Assembly (NCBI RefSeq): GCF_008364845.1
Contig: NZ_VTTP01000008.1
Coordinates: 1 to 64,000 of the forward strand
Direction of reading: 5' to 3'
Origin: Actinotalea subterranea
GTDB taxonomy: Bacteria > Actinomycetota > Actinomycetes > Actinomycetales > Cellulomonadaceae
Length of the DNA: 64,000 nt
The translations under genes and the position numbers were made by a program. Below, piece by piece: positions 15,489-25,425 of the stretch. The notes beneath the pieces are model-generated. The model searched no databases. It was not told the origin of the DNA and saw only the letters and a list, made by a program, of their open reading frames with translations. How positions within the stretch are numbered: the first letter of the stretch is position 1; each line of letters opens with the position of its first letter.

Positions 15489-16343
15489 TCAGCCGAGCAG
15501 GAGCACCAGGGCGAGGAGCGTCGTCGCGACGATCTCGCCGATCCCGACGGCCTTGGGCGACGCCGTCGGCCACCGTCGCGGCACGACGGCGGCGCGCACC
15601 GTGAGCCCGGCGAACAGCGCCGCGAGCAGCCACGGCGTCGGCCCGTCGAGCAGCGCGACGGCGTCGCCCGACCCCCACCGGTCGAAGGCGTCGTCGGGCA
15701 GGACCGCGACGGTCGCGAGGAGCGCGGTGACCGCTGCGTGGTACGCCACCGACCCGCGGTACATCGCACGGTTGCCGCGCTCACGGATCATCGTCTTGAC
15801 GTAGGGGACCGTCCCGGCGAAGTACGCGAAGAGCAGCGCGGCGAGGAGCCACGCGCTGCCGTCCGCGCCGCCGGGCAGCCACCCCGCGTGCGGCGCCGAC
15901 TCCAGGGTCGTGACCGGTGCGTGCACCACGACGGCCATGAGGCAGGCGGCGGCGACGGTCACGAGGTCGTTGGTCATCGACCGGTCGTCCCGCCGCGCGG
16001 AGAAGCCGAGGCTCACGAGCAGGAGCGGGCCGTACACGAGGCCCCAGCGCAGCACTGCGGGCTCGAGCGCGAGGGTCGCGAGCCCGAGGACGGCGGTCGC
16101 GATCGCGTACGCGCGCACCGGCGGCAGGTACTTGGGCTTGCGGCGCGCGCGGAGCCAGAGCCCGGTCGCGAAGAACGCGAGGTACGCCACGAGCCAGGTG
16201 ACGAGCAGCAGCAGGTGCCACCAGCGTGGCCCGGCGGCAACGGCACCCACCACGACGGGAGCGACGAGCATCGCCCACGCGCCGTGCTGGTTGGGCACCC
16301 ACCCGGGCGAGCGTCGCGGTCGTCGGGACGCGTCGGGAGCCAT
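15489..16343 (-). CDS. YwiC-like family integral membrane protein
   Basis: A 284-residue polytopic membrane protein, about eight to nine hydrophobic segments. The N-terminal WVPNQHGAWAMLVAPVVVG is the YwiC-like family signature, followed by RRKPKYLPPVRAYA and a later PYVKTMIRERGN loop. Function is unknown in this family. The gene is convergent with lemA and has its own leaderless-type promoter, so it is monocistronic. Confidence 0.85.
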   Translation of the reverse strand: MAPDASRRPRRSPGWVPNQHGAWAMLVAPVVVGAVAAGPRWWHLLLLVTWLVAYLAFFATGLWLRARRKPKYLPPVRAYAIATAVLGLATLALEPAVLRWGLVYGPLLLVSLGFSARRDDRSMTNDLVTVAAACLMAVVVHAPVTTLESAPHAGWLPGGADGSAWLLAALLFAYFAGTVPYVKTMIRERGNRAMYRGSVAYHAAVTALLATVAVLPDDAFDRWGSGDAVALLDGPTPWLLAALFAGLTVRAAVVPRRWPTASPKAVGIGEIVATTLLALVLLLG

Positions 16344-16349
16344 GGCGGC

Positions 16350-16355
16350 ACGCTA
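16350..16355 (-). promoter_or_regulatory. Leaderless -10 box for the YwiC-like gene
   Basis: TAGCGT on the minus strand ends six bases before the ATG at 16343, with no Shine-Dalgarno sequence. Confidence 0.45.
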
Positions 16356-16524
16356 GGCAACGGCCCCACAGGCGCCCGGGACGAAGGTCCCGTCAGCCGG
16401 TCCGTCATATCGACCGAGTCGGTGCCGCATCACGAGCTCGGTGCCAGCGACCCCGGCGGTCGGTCCAGGGTCGCGCTCTCCAGGTAGCGACCGCATGGCA
16501 TCGGGACACGCCGACAACCCTCCG

Positions 16525-16552
16525 TTGAAACAGGAGCTCGTCGGGCCATCCT
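16525..16552 (+). promoter_or_regulatory. Candidate promoter of the HTH/membrane pair
   Basis: TTGAAA (16525-16530), a 16-bp spacer and CATCCT (16547-16552) end six bases before the ATG at 16559. It is one of few places here with both hexamers visible, and it implies a leaderless transcript. Confidence 0.45.
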
Positions 16553-16558
16553 TGCGCC

Positions 16559-16987
16559 ATGACGCACCTCGTGGACGACCGGTGGCAGGAGGCGTTGCCG
16601 CACCGGTCGGGCAGTGCCCTCACGGACGCGGTGGCGAGGTTGGAGGGTGCCGGTGTCGGGCCGTCGACGGTGGCTGCAGTGCTCCGTGACCTCGGGGAGA
16701 ACCTGTGGCGGACCCGGGCCGGAGGCGACCTGGTGGAAGACCCGCTCTCCGGCGCCGAAGCCCGCCTGGTCGTCCTGACCGAGCTCGCTGCGTTCTTGAC
16801 CGCGAGCGTCGAGCGCGCCGCCTGCCTCCGCAGGCAGGCCGTCGAGGAGCTGAATGCCCACGAGAGCCTCAGCGCGATCGCACGACGCCTCGGGGTGTCG
16901 CCCCAGGCCGTGCACAAGCTGCTTCGTAGGAAGGCGTCGGTGGGCAGCGCGAAGTACCCGCACGCATCTGAGATGGGGGCACGATGA
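16559..16987 (+). CDS. Small helix-turn-helix protein, unrecognised family
   Basis: A 142-residue protein I cannot place in a family. The N-terminal two-thirds are helical with no known motif. The C-terminus holds a clear helix-turn-helix, ESLSAIARRLGVSPQAVHKLLRRK (about 103-126), of the kind that reads DNA in sigma-70 region 4 or Xre/MerR-like proteins. The stop overlaps the start of the next gene by four bases (ATGA), so this regulator is coupled to a membrane protein and may control or respond to it. There is no ribosome site; the promoter looks leaderless. Confidence 0.6.
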   Translation: MTHLVDDRWQEALPHRSGSALTDAVARLEGAGVGPSTVAAVLRDLGENLWRTRAGGDLVEDPLSGAEARLVVLTELAAFLTASVERAACLRRQAVEELNAHESLSAIARRLGVSPQAVHKLLRRKASVGSAKYPHASEMGAR

Positions 16988-17649
16988 CCGCGACCGAACG
17001 CCAGTCTCCTGGCGGGACGCATGCTGTCGAGGGCCCCGCCCCCGGCCGGGCGCTCGCCCTCTCCGCGTGGGCTGTGAGTCGTGGAGCCGTCCTCACGGGC
17101 GCTCTGGTCACGGCACAGATGCTCCGCGCGGACGTGTACACCGCCGCGAAGGCGGTCCTTCTCGTGGTCGCGCTTCTTGCCGTGCTCGCCATGCTGCTGT
17201 GGGCGGGTGAGCTTCGCACGCGTGCGTGGTGGACGGTCCCCGATGCGGGACGCCGCGCACCCCTGCCTGCGCGATGGCAGGTGCTGGACGGGCTCCTTGA
17301 CGGACTCCTCGTCGGTGCCCTCGCCACGCTGCTCGTCCGTCACCCGGGGCTGGGCACGGTCTACCCAGGGGCCCTGGTCGCCGTGATGCTGGGTGCGTTC
17401 GCGGGCGTGCACGCCATCGTCACCTTCGTGCGTCAGGCACGTGCCGGTGCTGCCGCGGGGATCGTCGCGCTCCTTCTACGCATGCTCGGCCCGGGCGTCG
17501 CGATGTGGAGCGGGATGACCGCCATGCCGTCGGTGTGGCTTCTCGAGCAGGTGGCGGTCGGCGCCTCGGTCGGTTGCTTCACCTACGCAGCGATCGTCGT
17601 CGTGCGCATCTGGGCGAGCAGGGCTCCGATGCTGGCAGGCGGCAGCTAG
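16984..17649 (+). CDS. Unrecognised integral membrane protein paired with the HTH gene
   Basis: A 221-residue protein with about six hydrophobic segments (for example VLLVVALLAVLAMLLWAG, GLLDGLLVGALATLLV, VAVMLGAFAGVHAIVTF and VGASVGCFTYAAIVVVRIW) after a 25-residue hydrophilic N-terminus. No domain is recognised. It is translationally coupled to the small HTH protein. A DNA-binding protein overlapping a small polytopic membrane protein suggests a two-gene unit in which the membrane protein senses something or modulates the regulator. That is inference only. Confidence 0.6.
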   Translation: MTATERQSPGGTHAVEGPAPGRALALSAWAVSRGAVLTGALVTAQMLRADVYTAAKAVLLVVALLAVLAMLLWAGELRTRAWWTVPDAGRRAPLPARWQVLDGLLDGLLVGALATLLVRHPGLGTVYPGALVAVMLGAFAGVHAIVTFVRQARAGAAAGIVALLLRMLGPGVAMWSGMTAMPSVWLLEQVAVGASVGCFTYAAIVVVRIWASRAPMLAGGS

Positions 17650-17681
17650 GTCGCCGCGTCGCCGCTCGTCTCGGTAGCTCC

Positions 17682-18470
17682 TCAGACGCGGGCGATGAGG
17701 TCCGCGACCGAGTCGACGACGTGGCTCGGCCGGTAGGGGTACGTGCCGACGTCGGCCGCGCGGGTCGAGCCGGTCAGGACCAGGTAGGTGAGGAGACCGG
17801 CCTCGATGCCCGCGACCACGTCGGTGTCCATGCGGTCGCCGACCATCGCGGTGCTCTCCGAGTGCGCGTCGATCCGGTTGAGGGCCGAGCGGAACATCAT
17901 CGGGTTGGGCTTGCCCACGAAGTACGGTGCACGGCCCGTCGCGGCGGTGATCATCGCGGCCACGGCGCCCGTCGCGGGCAGGTCGCCCTGGGTGCTCGGG
18001 CCGGTGACGTCGGGGTTCGTCGCGATGAAGCGGGCGCCGCCCTGGATGAGCCGGACGGCCTTGGTGATCGCCTCGAACGAGTAGGTGCGGGTCTCGCCCA
18101 GCACCACGTAGTCGGGGTCCGACTCCGTGAGGGTGTAGCCCGCCTCGTAGAGCGCCGTCGTGAGGCCGGCCTCGCCGATCGCGTACGCGGACCCGTCGGG
18201 CACCTGGTCGGTGAGGAAGTCGGCTGTCGCGAGCGCGGACGTCCAGATGGCCTCCTCGGGCACCTCGATGCCGGCCGCGGCGAGGCGTGCACGCAGGTCG
18301 CGCGGCGTGAAGATCGAGTTGTTCGTGAGGATGAGGAACGGGCGGCCCGCGTCACGCAGCGCCCGGATGAACTCGGGAGCCCCCGGCACGGCCCGGCCCT
18401 CGTGCACGAGCACGCCGTCCATGTCCGTGAGCCAGGACCGGATCTCCCTGTCCTGGGTCCCGCGCGTCAT
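17682..18470 (-). CDS. HAD-IIA family hydrolase (NagD-like)
   Basis: A 262-residue HAD phosphatase of subfamily IIA. Motif I TDMDGVLVH gives Asp16 and Asp18, motif II is ILTNNS, the C2 cap follows, motif III is GKPNPMMF and motif IV is MVGDRMDTDV. These enzymes dephosphorylate small phosphates such as sugar phosphates, nucleotides or phosphoglycolate; NagD of E. coli is the best-known relative. Substrate unknown. It overlaps the upstream DedA gene by four bases (ATGA) and so belongs to a two-gene operon. Confidence 0.9.
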   Translation of the reverse strand: MTRGTQDREIRSWLTDMDGVLVHEGRAVPGAPEFIRALRDAGRPFLILTNNSIFTPRDLRARLAAAGIEVPEEAIWTSALATADFLTDQVPDGSAYAIGEAGLTTALYEAGYTLTESDPDYVVLGETRTYSFEAITKAVRLIQGGARFIATNPDVTGPSTQGDLPATGAVAAMITAATGRAPYFVGKPNPMMFRSALNRIDAHSESTAMVGDRMDTDVVAGIEAGLLTYLVLTGSTRAADVGTYPYRPSHVVDSVADLIARV

Positions 18471-19198
18471 CCCTCGATGTCCTCGCCCGCGACGCGCTCG
18501 CGCTCGGCCGGCTCGTCGTACCGCGGGTCGCGTGACTTGCTCCGCGCACGCAGGAGCTCGATCGCGACGGGGATCACGGAGACGCCGACGATCGCGATGA
18601 GGATGAGCTCAATGTTCTCCTTGATGAACGTGACGTTCCCCAGGAGGTAGCCGAGGACCGTCACGCCGACGCCCCAGAGGAACGCGCCGACCACGTTGTA
18701 CGAGACGAAGTGGCGGTATTGCATGTTGCCGACGCCGGCAGCGACGGGTGCGTAGGTCCGGACGAACGGCACGAACCGCGCGATGATGATGGTCCGGCCG
18801 CCGTACTTGTCGAAGTACGCGTACGTCTGGTCGATGTACTGCTGCTTGAAGAACCGCGAGTCAGGCCGGTTGAAGATCTTGGGCCCGGCCTTGCGGCCGA
18901 TGAAGAACGCGACCTGGTCGCCGAGGAACGCCGCCGCGAAGAGCGCCAGGCACAGCACCCACAGCGGAACCGTGATGTGCTCCTGCGCGACGAGCATGCC
19001 CGCCGTGAAGAGCAGCGAGTCGCCGGGCAGGAACGGGAAGAGCAGGCCCGTCTCGATGAACACGACCACGACGACGCCGATGAGCGCGTACGGGCCGAAC
19101 GACTCGATGAGCTTCTCGGCGTTCAGGAAGTCGGGCCCGAGCGTGGAGACCGGACCTCCCGCGAGCACGGCGTCGGCCAGGGCGGAGGTGAGGTGCAC
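18467..19198 (-). CDS. DedA family membrane protein
   Basis: A 243-residue DedA/VTT-domain protein. Visible are FIETGLLFPFLPGDSLLFTAG near the N-terminus, GDQVAFFIGRKAGPKIFNRP, and the re-entrant-loop signature ARFVPFVRTYAPVAAGVGNM. The family includes phospholipid flippases and is linked to membrane homeostasis. The C-terminal tail is charged and cytoplasmic. The GTG at 19198 is supported by TACCCT six bases upstream. It is the first gene of the operon with the HAD-IIA hydrolase. Confidence 0.92.
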   Translation of the reverse strand: MHLTSALADAVLAGGPVSTLGPDFLNAEKLIESFGPYALIGVVVVVFIETGLLFPFLPGDSLLFTAGMLVAQEHITVPLWVLCLALFAAAFLGDQVAFFIGRKAGPKIFNRPDSRFFKQQYIDQTYAYFDKYGGRTIIIARFVPFVRTYAPVAAGVGNMQYRHFVSYNVVGAFLWGVGVTVLGYLLGNVTFIKENIELILIAIVGVSVIPVAIELLRARSKSRDPRYDEPAERERVAGEDIEG

Positions 19199-19204
19199 GT
19201 GCCC

Positions 19205-19235
19205 AGGGTACGTGGTGCGGCCCGGCCGCTAAGGT
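19205..19235. promoter_or_regulatory. Divergent promoter boxes: DedA (-) and ABC exporter (+)
   Basis: TACCCT on the minus strand (19210-19205) lies six bases before the DedA GTG, a leaderless arrangement. On the plus strand TAAGGT (19230-19235) is a plausible -10 box for the ABC operon, with a leader of about 30 bases carrying a GA-rich ribosome site. Confidence 0.4.
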
Positions 19236-19271
19236 CTCGACCAGGACGCAGGGAGAGGTGAGGACGGGGCT

Positions 19272-20243
19272 GTGCGGGACGAGCAGGCAGGCGACGCGGG
19301 CGACGAGCTGACCCTCACGGGCGTCTCCCGCAGCTTCGGGGACCGCCTGGTGCTCGACGACGTGGGCTTCACCGTCCGCCCCGGCCGCATGACCGGGTTC
19401 ATCGGCGCCAACGGCGCGGGCAAGACCACGACGATGCGCATCGTGCTGGGCGTCCTGGCGCCCGACGCGGGCCGGGTCGAGCTCGGGGGCCGCGAGCTCA
19501 CGCGCCCCGTCCGGCGCCGGTTCGGGTACATGCCCGAGGAGCGGGGCCTGTACCCGAAGATGCGCATCGACGAGCAGCTCGTCTACCTCGGTCGCGTCCA
19601 CGGCCTCGGCCTGCGTGACGCGCGCCGTCGCACCGACGAGCTCCTGGACCAGCTGGGCCTCGCCGACCGCGCGCACGACCAGCTCCACACCCTCTCGCTC
19701 GGCAACCAGCAGCGCGTGCAGGTGGCGGCCGCCCTGGTCCACGACCCCGTCCTGCTGGTACTCGACGAGCCGTTCTCCGGCCTCGACCCGATCGCCGTCG
19801 ACGCGATGGGCGCCCACCTACGCGCACGGGCCGACGCCGGCGTCCCCGTCCTGTTCTCGTCGCACCAGCTCGAGCTCGTCGAGCGGCTGTGCGACGACGT
19901 CGTGATCATCGACCACGGCCGGGTCGTCGCCGCCGGGTCCGCCGACGCCGTCCGCACCCAGCGCAAGGGCCGGCGTTTACGCCTCCTCGTCGAGCCGGAG
20001 CCGGGCGAGATGGCGTCCGCCGCGCCGCTGGCCGAGGGCGCGCCCACGGGGCTGTCCGCGTTCCTCGAGCAGGTGCCGGGCGTCAGCGTCCACAGCCAGG
20101 ACGGGCTGCGCGTGGTCGTCGACCTCGCGGACGACGCCGACGACCAGGCGCTGCTCGCCACGGCCCAGCAGCACGGGGTGGTCCGGGAGTTCACCCCGCT
20201 GGTGCCGACCCTGGCCGAGATCTTCCGGGAGGTCGTCCGATGA
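19272..20243 (+). CDS. ABC transporter ATP-binding protein, NatA type
   Basis: A 323-residue ATPase. Walker A is GANGAGKT at 45-52, the signature is the degenerate LSLGNQQR, Walker B is LLVLDEPFSGLDP, and the H-loop is FSSHQLE. The roughly 90-residue C-terminal part ending TLAEIFREVV is a DUF4162-like tail of NatA-type exporters. The GTG start at 19272 follows a GA-rich Shine-Dalgarno region. It overlaps the permease gene by four bases. Substrate unknown; NatAB of Bacillus extrudes sodium, but drug or lipid export is equally possible. Confidence 0.9.
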   Translation: MRDEQAGDAGDELTLTGVSRSFGDRLVLDDVGFTVRPGRMTGFIGANGAGKTTTMRIVLGVLAPDAGRVELGGRELTRPVRRRFGYMPEERGLYPKMRIDEQLVYLGRVHGLGLRDARRRTDELLDQLGLADRAHDQLHTLSLGNQQRVQVAAALVHDPVLLVLDEPFSGLDPIAVDAMGAHLRARADAGVPVLFSSHQLELVERLCDDVVIIDHGRVVAAGSADAVRTQRKGRRLRLLVEPEPGEMASAAPLAEGAPTGLSAFLEQVPGVSVHSQDGLRVVVDLADDADDQALLATAQQHGVVREFTPLVPTLAEIFREVVR

Positions 20244-21538
20244 GCACGCGCGCGGGCGTCGAGGTCGACGCGATGTCACCGTGGACCGCCGTCCGGGTCG
20301 TCGCGGCACGCGAGATCATGGTCAAGCTGCGGGACAAGGCGTTCATCGGGTCGACCGTCTTCATGCTCCTGCTCGTCGTGGTCGCGACCGCGATCCCGCT
20401 GCTCCTCGGCAACCAGACGCCGAGTCTGCGGGTCGCGGTCCAGGGCTCCGCGGCGCACGACGCCGTCGAGCTCGCCACCGCGCTCGGCCGCGAGGCGCAG
20501 GAGCCGTCGGCCGAGGGCACGGACGTGTCCTCCGTCCTGTCGCTCCTCGGCGTCGGGACGCTCCCGGGGGCGGACCTGACGACGGTCGAGGTCGAGCCGG
20601 GCTCCGACGTCGGGCGCCTGGTGCGGGACGGTGACGTGGACGCGGCCGTCGTCGGTGACGACCTCGCGACGCTCCGCGTGCTCGGCGCCGAGTCGGTGCC
20701 CGACGAGGTCGCGCTGCTCCTGCGTGCGGCGTCCACCGAGCTGCAGGTCGCGCAGACCGCGGAGCGCGGCGGGCTGACCACGGCGGAGGTCCAGGCGCTG
20801 ACGAGCCCGCCCGCGCCGACCACGGAGCTGCTCGAGCCCCGGCCCACGGGGTCCATGCCGCCCGAGCTGCTGGTCCTGGCCTTCGCGTTCCTCTTCTACA
20901 TCTCCGTGCTCACGTTCGGCATGTCGATCGCGCAGAGCGTCGTCGAGGAGAAGCAGTCGCGCATCGTCGAGCTGCTCGTCGCGGCCCTGCCGGTCCGCTG
21001 GCTGCTCGCCGGGAAGGTGCTGGGCAACACGGTCATGGCCGTCGGCCAGATCGTCCTCGTGGTGGGGACCGGGCTGCTCGGTGCGTCGCTCGCGGGCCAG
21101 GGCGCGATCCTCGGCCAGGTGCTGCGGGCGTCGGGCTGGTTCGTGCTGTTCTTCGTGCTCGGGTTCGTCATGCTCGCGTGCCTGTGGGCCGTCGCCGGGT
21201 CGCTCGCGTCACGCGTCGAGGACCTCCAGTCCACGACCGTGTTCATGCAGGTGCTGGTCATCGCCCCGTTCTTCGCCGCGATCTTCGCGATCGACCCGGG
21301 GCCGACCCAGACCCTCCTGTCCTACATCCCCTTCACCGCCCCCCTGCTGATGCCCGCCCGCGTGGTGCTCGGCACCGTCGAGGTGTGGGAGCCGTACGTC
21401 GCGGCCGCCGTCGTGCTCGTCACGGCGCTCCTGTTCGTCGGCCTCGGCGCGCGCCTCTACGAGGGGTCGGTGCTCCACACGTCGAACCGCCTCAAGGCCG
21501 TGCAGGCGTGGCGCTCGGCCCGGCGCACGGGGGCCTGA
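20240..21538 (+). CDS. ABC-2 family permease, NatB type
   Basis: A 432-residue permease. One N-terminal membrane helix ([17 protein letters not shown]) is followed by a large extracytoplasmic domain (about 55-205), then five further membrane helices. The conserved stretch [29 protein letters not shown]-type cytoplasmic loop is typical of NatB/YhaP permeases. The ATG at 20240 overlaps the ATPase stop, so the two proteins are made together. The last helix is followed by a basic cytoplasmic tail. Confidence 0.9.
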   Translation: MSTRAGVEVDAMSPWTAVRVVAAREIMVKLRDKAFIGSTVFMLLLVVVATAIPLLLGNQTPSLRVAVQGSAAHDAVELATALGREAQEPSAEGTDVSSVLSLLGVGTLPGADLTTVEVEPGSDVGRLVRDGDVDAAVVGDDLATLRVLGAESVPDEVALLLRAASTELQVAQTAERGGLTTAEVQALTSPPAPTTELLEPRPTGSMPPELLVLAFAFLFYISVLTFGMSIAQSVVEEKQSRIVELLVAALPVRWLLAGKVLGNTVMAVGQIVLVVGTGLLGASLAGQGAILGQVLRASGWFVLFFVLGFVMLACLWAVAGSLASRVEDLQSTTVFMQVLVIAPFFAAIFAIDPGPTQTLLSYIPFTAPLLMPARVVLGTVEVWEPYVAAAVVLVTALLFVGLGARLYEGSVLHTSNRLKAVQAWRSARRTGA

Positions 21539-21542
21539 GGAC

Positions 21543-22787
21543 GTGGTCCTGCCCGACGCCGGCCATCTCGGCACACCGCTGACCCCCGGGGCGACCCGCG
21601 TCCTCCTGCTCGGCTCGGGTGAGCTCGGCAAGGAGGTCGCGATCGAGCTCCAGCGCCTCGGTGTCGAGGTCGTCGCCGCGGACCGGTACGCCGACGCCCC
21701 GGCCATGCAGGTCGCGCACCGCTCCCACGTGCTCGACATGCTCGACCCGGTGGCGCTGCGGGCGCTGCTCGACGCGGAGCGGCCGCACGTCGTGGTGCCC
21801 GAGATCGAGGCGATCGCGACGCAGGTGCTCGCCGACGTCGAGGCCTCGGGCCTGCGCGTCGTGCCCACGGCGCGTGCCACGGTGCTCACGATGGACCGCG
21901 AGGGCATCCGGCGCCTCGCGGCCGAGGACCTCGGCCTGCCGACGTCGCCCTACCGGTTCGCGGGGACCCGCCACGAGCTCGACGCCGCGGTCGCCGCCGT
22001 CGGCTTCCCCTGCGTGGTCAAGCCCGTCATGTCCTCGTCCGGCAAGGGCCAGTCGGTCCTGCGCGGACCGGACGACGTCGACACCGCGTGGGCGTACGCG
22101 CAGACCGGTGGGCGCGTGGCGGCCGGCACCGGTGACGGGTCGGGTGACCACGCGGCGCGTGTCATCGTCGAGGGATTCGTGCCCTTCGACTCGGAGATCA
22201 CGCTCCTGACGGTGCGGCACACGGGCGGCACCACGTTCTGCGACCCGATCGGCCACACGCAGGTCGACGGCGACTACCGCGAGTCGTGGCAGCCGGCCGC
22301 GCTCCCGCCCGGCGTCCTCGAGCGGGCCCAGGAGGTGGCCGCGACGGTCACGGACGCGCTCGGCGGCTGGGGCGTGTTCGGCGTCGAGCTCTTCGTCGTC
22401 GGCGACCAGGTGCTCTTCTCGGAGGTGTCGCCCCGCCCGCACGACACGGGGCTGGTCACGCTCGTCTCGCAGGACCTCTCCGAGTTCGCCCTGCACGCGC
22501 GTGCCGTGCTCGGCCTGCCGGCTGCGCCCGTGCTGCGGCTCGGTGCCGGGCAGGGCCAGGACGCCGCGGCGTCGTGCGCGGTGCTCGCCGAAGGCCACGG
22601 GGTGCCCGACGTCGCGGGGGTCGAGCGGGCGCTCGCGGTCCCGACCGCGCAGGTGCGCCTGTTCGGCAAGCCCGTCGTGTCCGGCCGCCGGCGGGTCGCC
22701 GTCACGCTCGCCCGCGGCGCCGACGTCGACGAGGCGCGTGCGCGGGCCACCCGGGCCGCCGCGGCGCTCGACGTCCGGCTGGTCTGA
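21543..22787 (+). CDS. purT: Formate-dependent phosphoribosylglycinamide formyltransferase
   Basis: A 414-residue ATP-grasp enzyme, slightly longer than the usual 390-400. It makes formyl-GAR from GAR, formate and ATP, purine step 3, without formyl-tetrahydrofolate. Visible are [20 protein letters not shown] at the N-terminus, EIEAIAT, the ATP-grasp [12 protein letters not shown], and the metal site GVELFVVGD followed by [14 protein letters not shown]. The GTG start is four bases after the permease stop, so the gene may ride on the ABC operon transcript. Whether a folate-dependent PurN also exists cannot be seen here. Confidence 0.94.
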   Translation: MVLPDAGHLGTPLTPGATRVLLLGSGELGKEVAIELQRLGVEVVAADRYADAPAMQVAHRSHVLDMLDPVALRALLDAERPHVVVPEIEAIATQVLADVEASGLRVVPTARATVLTMDREGIRRLAAEDLGLPTSPYRFAGTRHELDAAVAAVGFPCVVKPVMSSSGKGQSVLRGPDDVDTAWAYAQTGGRVAAGTGDGSGDHAARVIVEGFVPFDSEITLLTVRHTGGTTFCDPIGHTQVDGDYRESWQPAALPPGVLERAQEVAATVTDALGGWGVFGVELFVVGDQVLFSEVSPRPHDTGLVTLVSQDLSEFALHARAVLGLPAAPVLRLGAGQGQDAAASCAVLAEGHGVPDVAGVERALAVPTAQVRLFGKPVVSGRRRVAVTLARGADVDEARARATRAAAALDVRLV

Positions 22788-22791
22788 CCGC

Positions 22792-23508
22792 GTGGGGGAC
22801 CAGGCCCACGAAGCGCCCGACGCGCGGGCGGGAGACCACGCGGCGCCCGGCGGTGCCCCGTCGGACGCTCGCCCGGCCGAGGACCTGGCGCCCGAGGTCG
22901 GCGTCGGCCCCTGGCCCGGCGGACCGGACGCCTGGCCCGACCTCGACGTCGACGGGGTGCGCCGCTACGACCCGGACCTGCTCGCTCACGGCGACCGCCG
23001 CAACGTCGTCGACCGCTACCGCTACTGGACGGTCGAGGCAGTCGTCGCGGACCTCGACACCCGACGGCACCCCTTCCACGTCGCGATCGAGAACTGGGCG
23101 CACGACCTCAACATCGGGTCCGTCGTCCGGACCGCCAATGCCTTCGCGGCTGCCGAGGTGCACATCGTCGGTCGCCGCCGCTGGAACCGCCGCGGGGCCA
23201 TGGTGACGGACCGGTACCAGCACCTGCGGCACCACCCGGACGTCGACGACCTGCTCACCTGGGCGCGCGACGCGGGGCTGCCCGTGCTCGGCGTCGACAA
23301 CCTGCCGGGCTCGGTGCCGCTCGAGGGCTACCCGCTGCCCCGCGCGTGCGTGCTGCTGCTCGGCCAGGAGAGCGTGGGCCTGTCCGACGCCGCGCGCGCC
23401 GCCTGCACGGACGTGCTGCACATCCGCCAGTTCGGCTCGACGCGCTCCATCAACGCCGGTGCTGCTGCGGCCATCGCGATGCACACCTGGATCACCCTGC
23501 ACGCCTGA
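22792..23508 (+). CDS. TrmH/SpoU family RNA 2'-O-methyltransferase
   Basis: A 238-residue SPOUT methyltransferase. The three family motifs are intact: motif 1 NIGSVVRTANAFAA, motif 2 LLLGQESVGLSDAA and motif 3 RSINAGAAAAIAMH, which together form the knotted SAM site. The N-terminal 60 residues are acidic and Ala/Pro-rich and may be disordered. It probably methylates a ribose in tRNA or rRNA; the target is not predictable. The GTG start is four bases after purT, so co-transcription is likely. Confidence 0.9.
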   Translation: MGDQAHEAPDARAGDHAAPGGAPSDARPAEDLAPEVGVGPWPGGPDAWPDLDVDGVRRYDPDLLAHGDRRNVVDRYRYWTVEAVVADLDTRRHPFHVAIENWAHDLNIGSVVRTANAFAAAEVHIVGRRRWNRRGAMVTDRYQHLRHHPDVDDLLTWARDAGLPVLGVDNLPGSVPLEGYPLPRACVLLLGQESVGLSDAARAACTDVLHIRQFGSTRSINAGAAAAIAMHTWITLHA

Positions 23509-23650
23509 CCGGCACACGGGTCGCCGGATCGGCAGGTGCGGCGGGTCGGCTCGCGGGGCGCCGGGACCAGGGGGCGAGAAGTCCCGGTGCCTTTTCCGCG
23601 GGTGGTGGGAGGATGTCGGTGATCCAACCCCACATACAGCAGGAGTCTTC

Positions 23651-24673
<1,023 letters not shown>

Positions 24674-24688
24674 CACACCGCAGCGGAC

Positions 24689-24737
24689 CGACGAGGCCGC
24701 CGCCACCACCCACGGGTCGGTGACGGCGGCCTCGTCG
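24689..24737 (+). terminator. Terminator after fbaA
   Basis: CGACGAGGCCGCCGC (24689-24703) can pair with GACGGCGGCCTCGTCG (24722-24737), about 15 bp with one mismatch, around an 18-nt loop. It begins 16 bases after the aldolase stop codon. There is no T-tract. Confidence 0.65.
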
Positions 24738-24764
24738 CGTCAGGCGGAGAATCGGCGACGGGGT

Positions 24765-24787
24765 CGGCCGGTGCCTAGGTCCGGCCG
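24765..24787 (-). terminator. Terminator hairpin after the first STAS gene
   Basis: CGGCCGG (24765-24771) pairs with CCGGCCG (24781-24787) around a 9-nt loop. It lies 26 bases downstream of the STAS gene stop on the minus strand. Confidence 0.4.
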
Positions 24788-24812
24788 GCGCGGTGGGTCG
24801 GACGGACCAGCG

Positions 24813-25331
24813 TCAGGCGACGTCCTCGGGGCCGGACGGCACCGGCTGGGTGCTGCGGCCCCCGGGCCCGATGGTCGGCAGGCCGTGCGCCTGCGGCGCG
24901 GGCACGGGCTCGCCGTCCTCGACGAGCTCGAGGAGCTCCCCGATCCGCGTGACCTGGAGCAGGAACCGCACCGTCTCGGGTGCCCTGAGCACGCGGACGC
25001 GCTCGGTGCTGCGCGTCGCGATGCGCGCGAGGAAGGCGATGCCCGACGAGTCCATGAAGGTCACGTGCTGGGCGTCGATGTCGATGGGCAGGCCGGTCGC
25101 CTCGGCGTCGGCCGTGGCCTCCGTCAGATCGGCGGCGAGGTCCGCGTCGACCTCGCCCGACAGGACGATCCGGGTGCGCTCACCCTCGACGATGACGTGC
25201 ACGGACGCGGGCTCCGCCGCGGTCTCGGACAGGGGGGCGAGGCTGGCGTCGGACGCGTCGCCGGTGGCACGCTCCTGGGAGCCCCCTGGCTCGACAGGCC
25301 CGCCCGGCGTCCGGCTGTTACCGTCGCGCAC
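24813..25331 (-). CDS. STAS-domain anti-sigma factor antagonist
   Basis: A 172-residue protein with a disordered N-terminal 50 residues, a STAS domain (about 55-145) and a Pro-rich tail. The core RIVLSGEVDADLAADLTEA and HVTFMDSSGIAFLARI match the RsbV/SpoIIAA fold; the Ser in MDSSG is the expected phosphorylation site. I chose the GTG at 25331 because AGGGAG lies just upstream and longer frames run into the next gene. It is divergent from the PAS-SpoIIE-HATPase gene, which carries both a phosphatase and a kinase-like domain, so it is a likely partner. Confidence 0.85.
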   Translation of the reverse strand: MRDGNSRTPGGPVEPGGSQERATGDASDASLAPLSETAAEPASVHVIVEGERTRIVLSGEVDADLAADLTEATADAEATGLPIDIDAQHVTFMDSSGIAFLARIATRSTERVRVLRAPETVRFLLQVTRIGELLELVEDGEPVPAPQAHGLPTIGPGGRSTQPVPSGPEDVA

Positions 25332-25425
25332 GTCGCTCCCTCCGGCCGAGCCCTCGCTCCGTGCCCCGTCTGGGACGCGTGACCCGCAGGGCGTCTGTGC
25401 GAACGGTAGACGATCGGAGGTGCTG

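Noticed and set aside
18467-18470. Short overlaps such as this were considered as frameshift sites.
   Set aside because: They are ordinary ATGA/GTGA translational couplings; both flanking proteins are full length.
24793-25425. N-terminal extension of the switch protein upstream of 25426.
   Set aside because: It is antisense to the STAS gene and has no domain; the ATG at 25426 has a clear GGAGG site.
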